Source: a virus
Direction: 5' to 3' (one strand)
IMG/VR virus record: IMGVR_UViG_3300017971_007915
Coordinates: 47,659 to 111,658 of that record
Length of the DNA: 64,000 bases
A program made the translations under genes and the position numbers. Below the pieces are notes generated by a model, which had not been told where the DNA came from, did no database searches, and was given only the letters and a program-made list of their open reading frames with translations. The stretch's first letter is position 1, and the number at the start of each line of letters is the position of its first letter. This document shows positions 18,651 to 26,477 of this stretch, one piece after another.

Positions 18651-19718
18651 TTAAAATAACTTCTTTCTCCAAGTAATAGGTATTTTAGGACTATCTATCT
18701 CAAAGTCTTTAACGTATTCAAACTTCCTCGGTCCCTTTTTCTTAAAATAATCCCACATCTCTTCAATAGCATCTTCAATTTTTGTATTATTTTTAAAACC
18801 AGTAATACGTTCTGCTTTATCGTGATTACAATACGCTTTAAAAACCTCACCTGGTCTTTTATCTACATAAATAGGATCTTTATCATAACCAGTAACTTTT
18901 CTTACTATATTATACCAATCAGTTATTGATTTATAAACATCTCCACCTATATTAATAACTTGACCATATGTTTTTTTATTAAATAAACTTTCACATATAA
19001 TAGGATTAAAATCGTTTACCCAACTAATTGCTCTTGTTTGATTACCATCTCCATATATGTAACAATCTTTATTCATTAATATAAGATTAAGCCAAATTGC
19101 TAAAAAATTTCTATATACTGAAGTATATTGATTTGGTGCAAAACAATTGTGAGGACAAAATATCGTATATGTAAAATCATATATTTTATTAAATGCTGTT
19201 ATTAAGTTTTCTGTTGAAACTTTTGATACAGCATATGGATCTTGAGGAGATGGAATATATGACTCTAAAAAAGGTACGGGTTGTTGTAATATCACATTAT
19301 TATTGCCGTCTTTTACAATACCATCACCATATCTACTCATAGAAGTAAAGAAAACAAAATGTTTTATGTTATGTTTTAATGCACACGTTAACAAGTTTCT
19401 TGAGGCAACATCATTGCTGTTTGAATTTCTTATTGGTGTAAAATAGCTTCTTATCTCTTCTGCTGAAGCAGCAAGATGAACTATATATTCTATTCCAGAC
19501 TTATTAAAATTTTTGTAAAAGTATTTTGATAATTTTTTATAATTGCTTAAATCTAATTTTGTAAATTTACATTTATTGTTTATATTTTCTTTGTATCCAC
19601 CACTCAAATCATCAACACCATATATATCAAATTCGCTCCCATAATTATCTATTAAATAATTTGTGCAATGACTTCCCATCATTCCAGCAACACCAGTTAC
19701 TAAAATATTTTTTTTCAT
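18651..19718 (-). CDS. NAD-dependent SDR epimerase/dehydratase (UDP-glucose 4-epimerase-like)
   Basis: 355 residues. VTGVAGMMGSH (7-17) binds NAD(P), VDDLSGGYKENI follows strand 2, FFTSMSRYGDG holds the Ser/Thr, and YAVSKVSTENL gives the Tyr-x3-Lys pair. RPGEVFKAYCNHDKAERITGF-like text at the C-terminus is the sugar-binding end seen in nucleotide-sugar 4-epimerases. This is the second epimerase of the cassette. A good AAGGAG site precedes the ATG. Substrate not determined. Confidence 0.85.
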   Translation of the reverse strand: MKKNILVTGVAGMMGSHCTNYLIDNYGSEFDIYGVDDLSGGYKENINNKCKFTKLDLSNYKKLSKYFYKNFNKSGIEYIVHLAASAEEIRSYFTPIRNSNSNDVASRNLLTCALKHNIKHFVFFTSMSRYGDGIVKDGNNNVILQQPVPFLESYIPSPQDPYAVSKVSTENLITAFNKIYDFTYTIFCPHNCFAPNQYTSVYRNFLAIWLNLILMNKDCYIYGDGNQTRAISWVNDFNPIICESLFNKKTYGQVINIGGDVYKSITDWYNIVRKVTGYDKDPIYVDKRPGEVFKAYCNHDKAERITGFKNNTKIEDAIEEMWDYFKKKGPRKFEYVKDFEIDSPKIPITWRKKLF

Positions 19719-19794
19719 TTTATTTTCTCCTTATTATATTAATTACTTAATTTGTTAGTTAACAACAATTAGGGAAAGGTGATTGACCCTCATT
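19719..19794. other. 76-base gap with a near-perfect palindrome and a TATAAT box
   Basis: On the coding strand the gap reads through TTGTTAACTAACAA (19752-19765), an inverted repeat with 6-bp arms, and AATTAATATAATAAGGAG directly before the epimerase gene. The TATAAT is only about 10 bases from the ribosome binding site, and no good -35 box precedes it, so promoter activity is doubtful. The palindrome may be an operator or a weak hairpin. The shared late-promoter element seen elsewhere in the window is absent. Confidence 0.3.
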
Positions 19795-21036
19795 CTAAAA
19801 CTTCCTTATGTAATCAACTAGTGGGGATAAAACATTACCCCAATTTAATATTTGATGTATTCTTGCTACACTTTCATCCGGTATTTCTAATTTTTCTTTA
19901 TTTTCTTTAATCTTTAATAAATCATTTACAATACTGTTACTAGAAACAGGATGAAGGTAATCTCTTAGAAAATCAAATTCTTCATAAAGTGAATTTCCTT
20001 TGTTAATTATTACTGGGAATCCACTAGAAACCATTTCCAGTATCCTACATCTATGTGAATATTGTTCTTCTAACCAATCTCTTGCTAAAATTATTCCGGC
20101 ATCATAATTAGAAAATAATTCTAGACTATCATCACAATATTCTTCAATAACTCTTATATTTTCAGAATCTTTAATTTCATCAAAGAATTTCTTAAAATAA
20201 GAGTCATAAACTTTTTTATACCGTGGATGCTCTACCCCAACAAAATCAATTTGTATTTCTTTATTATTTTTTAGTTCTTTAAGTAAAGTTTCTGGAGAAT
20301 ACCAAGGATAAACAGGTCCGTACCATAGAAGTTTTAAAATGTCTGGGTTGTTTTCTTTCTTTTGTACTTTTTCGACTTTATCAACTCCGTAAGGTATTTT
20401 ATGCATAGGAGAAAATTTAAAAGAACTCCAATCAAGCTTTTGTATCATATACATTTGACCCTCGTAATAATAACGCTGTCTACTATTTGCATATAATACA
20501 CAATTAGCTCTTTTTAATAAATCTTGATATTGTGGCATAAATTTTTTAGTCCAAAATATTTTTCTGTACATTCTATTATAATTTAATAATACACAGGGAA
20601 GTTCCGCTAAAAAAGGAACCCATCCATCAAGTATAAGATTCACGCTTTTTGGTAGGACTGAAGCGTTTTGAAATCCCGCTCCAGTAGTAGATTGTACTAT
20701 TACAAAATCACTTTTAATGAGTTTTCTATCTAATTCTTCAGACCATTCCCAACAAGCTGATTTAAAATTATAAGATTTTATATCAAAGTTTATGTCAGTA
20801 TCATCTATATATTCCTTGTCAGGCATATTTAAATTAGGAATTAATAGAGTAACTTCGAAATCTTCAAATTGAGATAAATATTTTGCGAACTTCCAACTTC
20901 TTTTTCCAGGGGCTGTGGTTCTTATGCATTTATCTTTTGTAAAGAACTCTTTATTCCCTTCCTTCATCTTTTCTGGAAAACCCTCTTTTAAAGGTAAAGG
21001 AACTGTCTCTGGTGAGACTATAGTGATTTTCTTCAT
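19795..21036 (-). CDS. GT-B type glycosyltransferase (first gene of the sugar cassette)
   Basis: 413 residues. The C-terminal half contains LKLLWYGPVYPW, NIRVIEEYCDD, ELFSNYDAGIILARDW and HRCRILEMVSSGFPVIINKG, which is the GT4 donor-binding half with the conserved Glu in ILEMVSSG. The N-terminal half has a SPETVPLP-like entry and KRSWKFAKYL. AAGGAGAAATG with good spacing precedes the ATG. It follows the baseplate genes after a 66-base gap with no recognised promoter, so it is the border gene between tail module and sugar cassette. Confidence 0.8.
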   Translation of the reverse strand: MKKITIVSPETVPLPLKEGFPEKMKEGNKEFFTKDKCIRTTAPGKRSWKFAKYLSQFEDFEVTLLIPNLNMPDKEYIDDTDINFDIKSYNFKSACWEWSEELDRKLIKSDFVIVQSTTGAGFQNASVLPKSVNLILDGWVPFLAELPCVLLNYNRMYRKIFWTKKFMPQYQDLLKRANCVLYANSRQRYYYEGQMYMIQKLDWSSFKFSPMHKIPYGVDKVEKVQKKENNPDILKLLWYGPVYPWYSPETLLKELKNNKEIQIDFVGVEHPRYKKVYDSYFKKFFDEIKDSENIRVIEEYCDDSLELFSNYDAGIILARDWLEEQYSHRCRILEMVSSGFPVIINKGNSLYEEFDFLRDYLHPVSSNSIVNDLLKIKENKEKLEIPDESVARIHQILNWGNVLSPLVDYIRKF

Positions 21037-21102
21037 ACGGTTTCATTTCTCCTTAACAGAGTTTTAATTTGTTCTTAATTGAATATATGAGATTAGACTA
21101 AT

Positions 21103-22563
21103 TTAATTAGTCCATCTTTCTAAAGTGATTGTCCCAGGTACAGGGTACTCATTTTTATCGAGTAATAAATCACCTTGATTTGTTAAAGTACCACCCCCAG
21201 TAGGAGTAATACTTACTGTAGTTAAATCTATATTATCAACACTAGAAAATGCTTTAGCAACACCAACCAAGTCAGCTAATTCAACTGTTCCATCGGTTTT
21301 AACATCATCAATAAAAGTTGCTAATTCTAGTTCTACAGAATCGGCAACATCATCAAAATCTTGACCGGATAATTCTTTAAATTTCATATATACATCTACT
21401 GTAACATCAGTCATTTCTCTAATTAAATAATCTCTGTTTTGAAAGTGATTTGAGGCTGAATTTAAGTCATCATCTATTGTGTGTAATAGTTTATTATAAA
21501 TATAGTTTATCTCTACTGAATCACCGTCTTCAAAGAAACCTTCATTAATTAATCCTGTTGAAGTTAAAGTTACTTGATCAAAGCCATCAGTTGAACCTTT
21601 TAATGTTCCAGTATCCTTTGTTAACTCATAGTAATCTTGTTCTAATACTGTACCATTAATAATAACACTAATAATACTATCAACTGGCTGATTTGCTAGT
21701 ACTATTCCTGTAGAAGTATAATTTACATTAGTTCCAAGAGATAACCCATTTTCTGTTATTGTAACAACATCTTGAGTACTTTCTAAATCCTCTCCTATTA
21801 TATAAATATCAACTGCACCGCCTAACCCCTCATCCCTTTCCATAAGAGGATCATTTGCACCAACAATATTTATATAAGAAGTATAAGTACTTAAATAACT
21901 CTTAATTCCAGCACTTGGTCCTAAATCTCTACCCTGGAATTTTTCATTAACTCTTTTTAATCTATTTACTATTGATTCGGAATCTTCTCCACCAGTTATA
22001 GAATCCTCATTAGTAACACCTTCAATTCCAGATATTGTTGTTTCTATTTCAGTAATAGCACCACTTGCTGCTCTATAATCTGGTCCAGATTCAACGGCTT
22101 GAACATTACAAGTTATTTCCCATCTTTCAGTTACTGAATTGTAATAAGAATTTTTTGTTGCTTCATACAATGTATATGTTCCAATAACTTCAAATATAAC
22201 TGGTTCAGCACTTACAGTAGTCACTCTCGTTCCAGTTGATATAACAATATCTGAAGTAGGTTCTGTTGATGTATAAAAGGTTACTTGTCCAGATGAATAA
22301 GTAGCTGGAGTTGGAATAACATTGAATGTGGAACAATATCTATCAATATCTTCTTCATCCAAATCTTCATAATATATTAGGGGAGCATGTAATTTTTGAG
22401 TATAAATAAGAGTATTCCAAAGGTTTTGTAGATTTCCAGATATTTGTGCCTCTACAAACATATCCCTTTCAGGTGTACCTTCTGTTAAATCAAGATTAGG
22501 TAGAAGTGTGTTTATTGAAGTTATTAAATCAGTTCTTATTTCAGTTAGAGATTTGCTTTGCAT
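21103..22563 (-). CDS. Baseplate J-like protein
   Basis: 486 residues. The N-terminus (SLTEIRTDLITSIN, LTEGTPERDMFVEA) and the later WEITCNVQAVESGPDYRAASG, GGEDSESIVNRLKR and GRDLGPSAGIKSY segments follow the Mu gp47/P2 gpJ/T4 gp6 family, the wedge protein that forms the outer baseplate ring. The C-terminal third carries an extra beta domain (VIINGTVLEQDYYELT). It begins 1 base after the gp25-like gene stops, as in many myoviruses. Two TSTG motifs are present. Confidence 0.92.
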   Translation of the reverse strand: MQSKSLTEIRTDLITSINTLLPNLDLTEGTPERDMFVEAQISGNLQNLWNTLIYTQKLHAPLIYYEDLDEEDIDRYCSTFNVIPTPATYSSGQVTFYTSTEPTSDIVISTGTRVTTVSAEPVIFEVIGTYTLYEATKNSYYNSVTERWEITCNVQAVESGPDYRAASGAITEIETTISGIEGVTNEDSITGGEDSESIVNRLKRVNEKFQGRDLGPSAGIKSYLSTYTSYINIVGANDPLMERDEGLGGAVDIYIIGEDLESTQDVVTITENGLSLGTNVNYTSTGIVLANQPVDSIISVIINGTVLEQDYYELTKDTGTLKGSTDGFDQVTLTSTGLINEGFFEDGDSVEINYIYNKLLHTIDDDLNSASNHFQNRDYLIREMTDVTVDVYMKFKELSGQDFDDVADSVELELATFIDDVKTDGTVELADLVGVAKAFSSVDNIDLTTVSITPTGGGTLTNQGDLLLDKNEYPVPGTITLERWTN

Positions 22564-22564
22564 T

Positions 22565-23011
22565 TTACACTACCTCCTGTTCATATTCCCCTAAATTATA
22601 CTCAACTCCTTCAGCAGTAGTGAAACGGATTGGTATGAGAAGAACACTAGGCCTATCTCTATCAAAATAAGTATCAAAATTAATATCTACTATAATTTCT
22701 CCAGAACTTAAATTGCTCCTACTCTCTTGTAAAGCCAAATAATTTTTTATAGTTGTATAGACTAAATCACTAGCAAGTTCTAAAACTTGAGTTCTTTTCA
22801 TTCCAGAATTTATAGTTAATTGATTAAGTAGGCTTCCATAATTAGGATTATATCGTTTAAATTCTGTTATAACTGTTTTGGTCGCCTCTACATCAGTTAT
22901 TAGCATTTTTCCAACATCTCGAAGACACTTTTCAGATTCCGTTACCATATCAATAGTACCACTACCATTAATAACAAAATCTCCACCTACCATTTTTATA
23001 CCTTCTGCCAT
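22565..23011 (-). CDS. gp25-like baseplate wedge protein
   Basis: 148 residues. The layout matches gp25/gpW-like wedge proteins: KMVGGDFVINGSGTIDMVTE, then KCLRDVGKMLITD, RYNPNYGSLLNQL, a central helix and a C-terminal IPIRFTTAEGVEYNL. In T4-like tails this lysozyme-fold-related protein initiates sheath assembly on the baseplate. It is directly followed by the J-like gene and preceded by a strong candidate late promoter at 23027-23060, only about 16 bases from the ATG. Confidence 0.8.
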   Translation of the reverse strand: MAEGIKMVGGDFVINGSGTIDMVTESEKCLRDVGKMLITDVEATKTVITEFKRYNPNYGSLLNQLTINSGMKRTQVLELASDLVYTTIKNYLALQESRSNLSSGEIIVDINFDTYFDRDRPSVLLIPIRFTTAEGVEYNLGEYEQEVV

Positions 23012-23026
23012 ATTTTACCTTTACCA

Positions 23027-23060
23027 ATTAAAATATAAGAAAATACTAATTAATTTTAAG
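23027..23060 (-). promoter_or_regulatory. Candidate late promoter, copy 1 (before gp25-like gene)
   Basis: On the minus strand CTTAAAATT, 13 bases, then TTATATTTTAAT. The same 9-13-12 layout is found at four other gaps. Read as -35/-10 this gives TTAAAA, about 16 bases, and TATATT. The start codon is at 23011, so the leader would be very short. Confidence 0.6.
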
Positions 23061-23088
23061 TAACTTTTTATAATCATATTAATAAATG

Positions 23089-23592
23089 TTATACTACTAA
23101 TGGTTCGATTGAATTAATATCATTTTCTAATGTATCTAATTCTTCTACTGCTGAATCATAAAAATCTAATAATGAATTTATAGTATCTAATCTTTTTGAT
23201 ATTTCATCGTGTTCTCTATCATTACTTCTTATATTTCTTAATAAATCTATAATTGATATATTTATTTTACCAACCATTTCATTCATTGTATCTGAATAAG
23301 TATTTAAATCAATTGCATTTTGTCTAAAAACATTATACTTACCTTCTATTTGAGATAAATCTACAAATTCATCATAAGTCTCTTTAAAGAAAGAGAGTCT
23401 GTTTAATTTTATTGTTAAAAATTCTTTTAATTTTTCATATTTAATTTTTCTTGCTTTTATAGATGCTCTAGCTATTGTTATCATTTCTATAAAAGTAACT
23501 GAACCATCTTTTTGTTTTTCTCCGTCGGTATAATAATAAGATTTTAAGGCTCTTATATAGTTTTCTACTTTCTCATTTCTAACGTATGCCAT
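23089..23592 (-). CDS. Coiled-coil baseplate-region protein, function unknown
   Basis: 167 residues, charged and predicted mostly helical. Heptad-like stretches run from about 40 to 75 (IKARKIKYEKLKEFLTIKL) and from 100 to the end (IDLLRNIRSNDREHDEISK, LDTINSLLDFYDSAVEEL). No family recognised. It lies between the repeat-rich protein and the gp25-like gene, so a minor baseplate or hub-associated role is likely. There is no signal peptide or membrane segment. Confidence 0.7.
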   Translation of the reverse strand: MAYVRNEKVENYIRALKSYYYTDGEKQKDGSVTFIEMITIARASIKARKIKYEKLKEFLTIKLNRLSFFKETYDEFVDLSQIEGKYNVFRQNAIDLNTYSDTMNEMVGKINISIIDLLRNIRSNDREHDEISKRLDTINSLLDFYDSAVEELDTLENDINSIEPLVV

Positions 23593-23604
23593 AGTACGAC
23601 TCCT

Positions 23605-24174
23605 TTATGCGATAGTCCCTACTCCAACACCAACCCAAGATACTGGTGGTATAGAACCAGTATCTGTCGTATTGACCGTACATGTTTTTATAAAAGTATT
23701 TACAGCAGTAGCAATATTCATTGCTGTTTGTTCCCAAGCTTGACCAGATGAAAATGCGGTAGATAATTGTGTTGTTAATAACCCTAATCCAGTTGGTACA
23801 ATAGTCCCTACCCCAATACCAGTTAAAGCACCAGCAACAGTAGTAGTTATTGTTGATGTTGAAACTAAAGTGTTAATACCATTTGCTATAATGTTTCCTG
23901 CTGTTGCCCATGATGGGCTTTTAAAAGCACTGACACAAGATGTAATTAGAGATGGTAATCCAGTAGTTACTGGATTACCTGTTCCAGTACCTACAGCAAC
24001 AAATGATGTACCTGGTGGTGGAGGTGTAACTGTGCCAGTAACAGTTGTAGTTACCATTCCAGTAATAAAAAATGTATTTATAGCTGTAGCGTATAGATTG
24101 GCCGCAACAGTCCATTCAGGGGTTTTAAATGCGCCAACTAAATCTGATGATAATTTAGAGACTAATAAAGCCAT
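23605..24174 (-). CDS. Three-repeat structural protein, probably baseplate associated
   Basis: 189 residues built from three diverged copies of about 55 residues. Each has an amphipathic start ending in AF, W at the middle (AFKTPEW, AFKSPSW, AFSSGQAW), an A-rich helix with INTF/INTL/VNTF, a Thr/Val-rich strand (TTTVTGTV, TTTVAGAL, VNTTDTGS) and a GVGTI/VGTGTG-type close. The repeat pattern suggests pseudo-threefold folding, which would suit a central spike or hub position. No known family recognised. It starts a base after the Pro-rich gene stop. Confidence 0.72.
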   Translation of the reverse strand: MALLVSKLSSDLVGAFKTPEWTVAANLYATAINTFFITGMVTTTVTGTVTPPPPGTSFVAVGTGTGNPVTTGLPSLITSCVSAFKSPSWATAGNIIANGINTLVSTSTITTTVAGALTGIGVGTIVPTGLGLLTTQLSTAFSSGQAWEQTAMNIATAVNTFIKTCTVNTTDTGSIPPVSWVGVGVGTIA

Positions 24175-24175
24175 A

Positions 24176-24625
24176 TTATATATATATTATCCCTTTAACC
24201 CATTTTTTATTTTCATACAGACTAGTAGATTCTCCTTTATCATTTGCTGTAGGAGTGGTAGGTGTCTCTTTTTTCGTATCTTGTCCTATTGCGTCTTGAT
24301 TAGCTTGGTATTCTTCTTTAGGCAACGCTGGACAATTAACGAAAAGAGGTGGAGGAACTTCTATTCTAAAACCAAACACAGGAAAATTAAATAGAGGTGG
24401 AAAAGAAAAAGAAGGTATTCCTGGAATAGATAATGTTGGTGTAGTTTTAGTATAATCACACGGATCATCAGTTCCGCAATATGTAGAGAAAGGACAAGTG
24501 TATGATATGGTAATTGGCGGAGGTAATCCTATTCCTAAAGGAGGAGTTGTTATTGTTGGTAATATTGGTATAGCTGGTGCTTCTACTTCTATTACAACAG
24601 GCTCGAATATTTGCATTTCAGGCAT
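24176..24625 (-). CDS. Proline-rich baseplate-region protein
   Basis: 149 residues. The first 95 are rich in Pro, Ile and Phe (PAIPILPTITTPPLGIGLPP, FSFPPLFNFPVFGFRIEVPP), with three cysteines in TCPFSTYCGTDDPCDY. The rest is polar and Gln/Thr-rich and ends in KKWVKGIIYI. Extended proline-rich proteins in this position may bridge tail-tip parts. No signal peptide. No family recognised, and the function is unknown. Confidence 0.68.
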   Translation of the reverse strand: MPEMQIFEPVVIEVEAPAIPILPTITTPPLGIGLPPPITISYTCPFSTYCGTDDPCDYTKTTPTLSIPGIPSFSFPPLFNFPVFGFRIEVPPPLFVNCPALPKEEYQANQDAIGQDTKKETPTTPTANDKGESTSLYENKKWVKGIIYI

Positions 24626-24627
24626 AA

Positions 24628-25080
24628 CTAACTCCTTTTATTAATTTGTTGATTTATAATCTTTCCAGATGCAAAAAGATTATAAATAGAATCCACAAAT
24701 TCATCTACAATATCATCCCATTCTAATCCTTTAAATTTATTACATATTTTAATGAATTTATCTATTTCTTTTTGAGGATATTTTACAAAAACTCTATGAG
24801 GATATTCCAACGTACTAAAACCATTCAGGAATTGAAGTGTAACATTATCTAAATAATCAAATTTCTTTGATATAATCATAGAACCAAGATTTATTTGAAA
24901 CTCCATTAGTCTTCCCCAATCATATCCTATATGACTAGGACTACCTTTCTTATTAGTTATATGAAAAGTTCTAAATAAATCACCAATTAAATGAGGCACT
25001 ACTTGAGATATTACCTCAAGAGAATAACCCGATGTTCTATATCCTTTAATTCCTTTTAATAAGAAATCTTTGTCTGTCAT
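24628..25080 (-). CDS. Hypothetical baseplate-region protein
   Basis: 150 residues, without obvious repeats, membrane segments or cysteine clusters beyond one ICNKFKG. It has alternating hydrophobic and charged stretches (YSLEVISQVVPHLIGDLFRT, DDIVDEFVDSIYNLFASGK). It overlaps the spike-like gene by 4 bases, so it is co-translated with it. Position suggests a baseplate component or assembly factor, comparable to small genes between gpV-like and gp25-like genes in other myoviruses. Function unknown. Confidence 0.65.
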   Translation of the reverse strand: MTDKDFLLKGIKGYRTSGYSLEVISQVVPHLIGDLFRTFHITNKKGSPSHIGYDWGRLMEFQINLGSMIISKKFDYLDNVTLQFLNGFSTLEYPHRVFVKYPQKEIDKFIKICNKFKGLEWDDIVDEFVDSIYNLFASGKIINQQINKRS

Positions 25081-26459
25081 CCTACGTTAACTCCAGTACT
25101 TGCTATCTGTCCAGACATAACCATTGTCATCAAAGGTACTGCCGGAGGACCAGATGGACCTAAATGTATATGTGCATCTAGCATTGCGGCAGTCATCTTT
25201 GCTTTAAAAACTGTATCCCCATTAACAGCAGCCAACATTCCACCAAAGGTAAATTTTTCTGCGTCAAAATTTATTTCTTTAGCATTTAAACTTATATAAG
25301 CCTCTGCCATATTCAATGTTAATCCCATACTATTTAACTTGACGTTTCTACCACTACCATCACTGAGATTTATTTCTGGAGCACCATCTTTGTCAGTTTT
25401 TAAATCCACAAATCCACCTTTATGTGTTAAGCTTATACCAGAATCGGAAACATCTATATAATTTTCTGGAGTAACTCGCAATCCCTTGCTTGAATTTGTT
25501 GTATCAGATGTTGACTTTGGAGCGGTAAATTTAGTATGACTCCTACCTAGATTATCTAATATATAGAAAGAACTGTTTTCTGTTATAGCCATTCCACCAC
25601 CATTTGTCATTCTAACAAAAAATTGAACACGCTCACCACCTATTTCCATAGGTCGTCCTTTCTCATCTATTACTTGAGATGCTAATGACATCCAACCAGT
25701 TTGTGGACTTGAATTTGCTATATCTCCTTGTTTAAAATCTAAATCTTCCCCATCCTCATCTTGTAAAGTTCCTACTTGGACAGTAAATTCTTTATGATGT
25801 TCATAAGGTTCTATAGTCCCGTCTTCTTGTTCTATTAATTCAGATAAAGGTTTGAAAGGTTCCTCTTCATCTTCGGTTTCTACAAAATAATCTTCTTTTC
25901 TTAATGTTCCAGATAAAGATCGTCTTACATTTCCCGCTCTAATACGAACCCCATCCATTTCATATTTCATATTAGCGAAATAACCTTCGAGAGTACTAGA
26001 AAAACTATCAAGTTTAACATAAGAATTATTTGAAGATTTCATAAGAACATTACCATCATTTGTTAAAAGAACCTCATTTCCAGAAAGTCCTAATAATTGA
26101 ACCTCACCTTCTTCTAAATATCTTTGTAAGAGTATTGGTGTTGTTTTCTTTCCTAATAAATCTGACGTAAGTGAACTCAAACCATCTAATGCGTACCCTA
26201 TATGAAAATAATTTTCACCGCTTTTTAATAAAAGTACAATAGAATCACGAGCTACTGGCATAATTCTTACTCCTATACCATGATATGAAATCATATTATT
26301 AATAGGTATATCTGGAATCATTTGTTCTATATCTCTTACATATACAGTCATCGTTTGCGACTCACTATCTACACCATAAACATTAGCCCAAACTACTGTT
26401 TGGACATCTGATTCGTTTTCTATTTTTAATGAAGGAAAATTATAAATGTCTTCAGCCAT
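25077..26459 (-). CDS. gpV/gp5-like baseplate spike or hub protein
   Basis: 460 residues. Residues 18-110 resemble the OB-fold of gpV/gp5 proteins (VVWANVYGVDSESQTMTVYV, GVRIMPVARDSIVLLL, YFHIGYALDG). The last 150 residues alternate short strands (SGISLTHKGGFVDLKT, VKLNSMGLTLNMAEAYISL), as in a trimeric beta-helix spike, and end with AHIHLGPSGPPAVP, close to the HTH...GPP ending common in these proteins. No lysozyme domain is inserted. It lies between the 1420-residue hub-like protein and small baseplate genes. Confidence 0.78.
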   Translation of the reverse strand: MAEDIYNFPSLKIENESDVQTVVWANVYGVDSESQTMTVYVRDIEQMIPDIPINNMISYHGIGVRIMPVARDSIVLLLKSGENYFHIGYALDGLSSLTSDLLGKKTTPILLQRYLEEGEVQLLGLSGNEVLLTNDGNVLMKSSNNSYVKLDSFSSTLEGYFANMKYEMDGVRIRAGNVRRSLSGTLRKEDYFVETEDEEEPFKPLSELIEQEDGTIEPYEHHKEFTVQVGTLQDEDGEDLDFKQGDIANSSPQTGWMSLASQVIDEKGRPMEIGGERVQFFVRMTNGGGMAITENSSFYILDNLGRSHTKFTAPKSTSDTTNSSKGLRVTPENYIDVSDSGISLTHKGGFVDLKTDKDGAPEINLSDGSGRNVKLNSMGLTLNMAEAYISLNAKEINFDAEKFTFGGMLAAVNGDTVFKAKMTAAMLDAHIHLGPSGPPAVPLMTMVMSGQIASTGVNVG

Positions 26460-26477
26460 TTTTACCTCTTTTCTATT

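Noticed and set aside
23531-23550. CCTTAAAATC inside the 23089 gene as another promoter
   Set aside because: It encodes ALKS in frame, and the distal half is not at the 13-base spacing.
23870-24394. Plus-strand open frame of 174 residues
   Set aside because: It is antisense to two well-supported minus-strand genes, has low-complexity Val/Pro/Thr text from the repeats opposite, and lacks a ribosome binding site.
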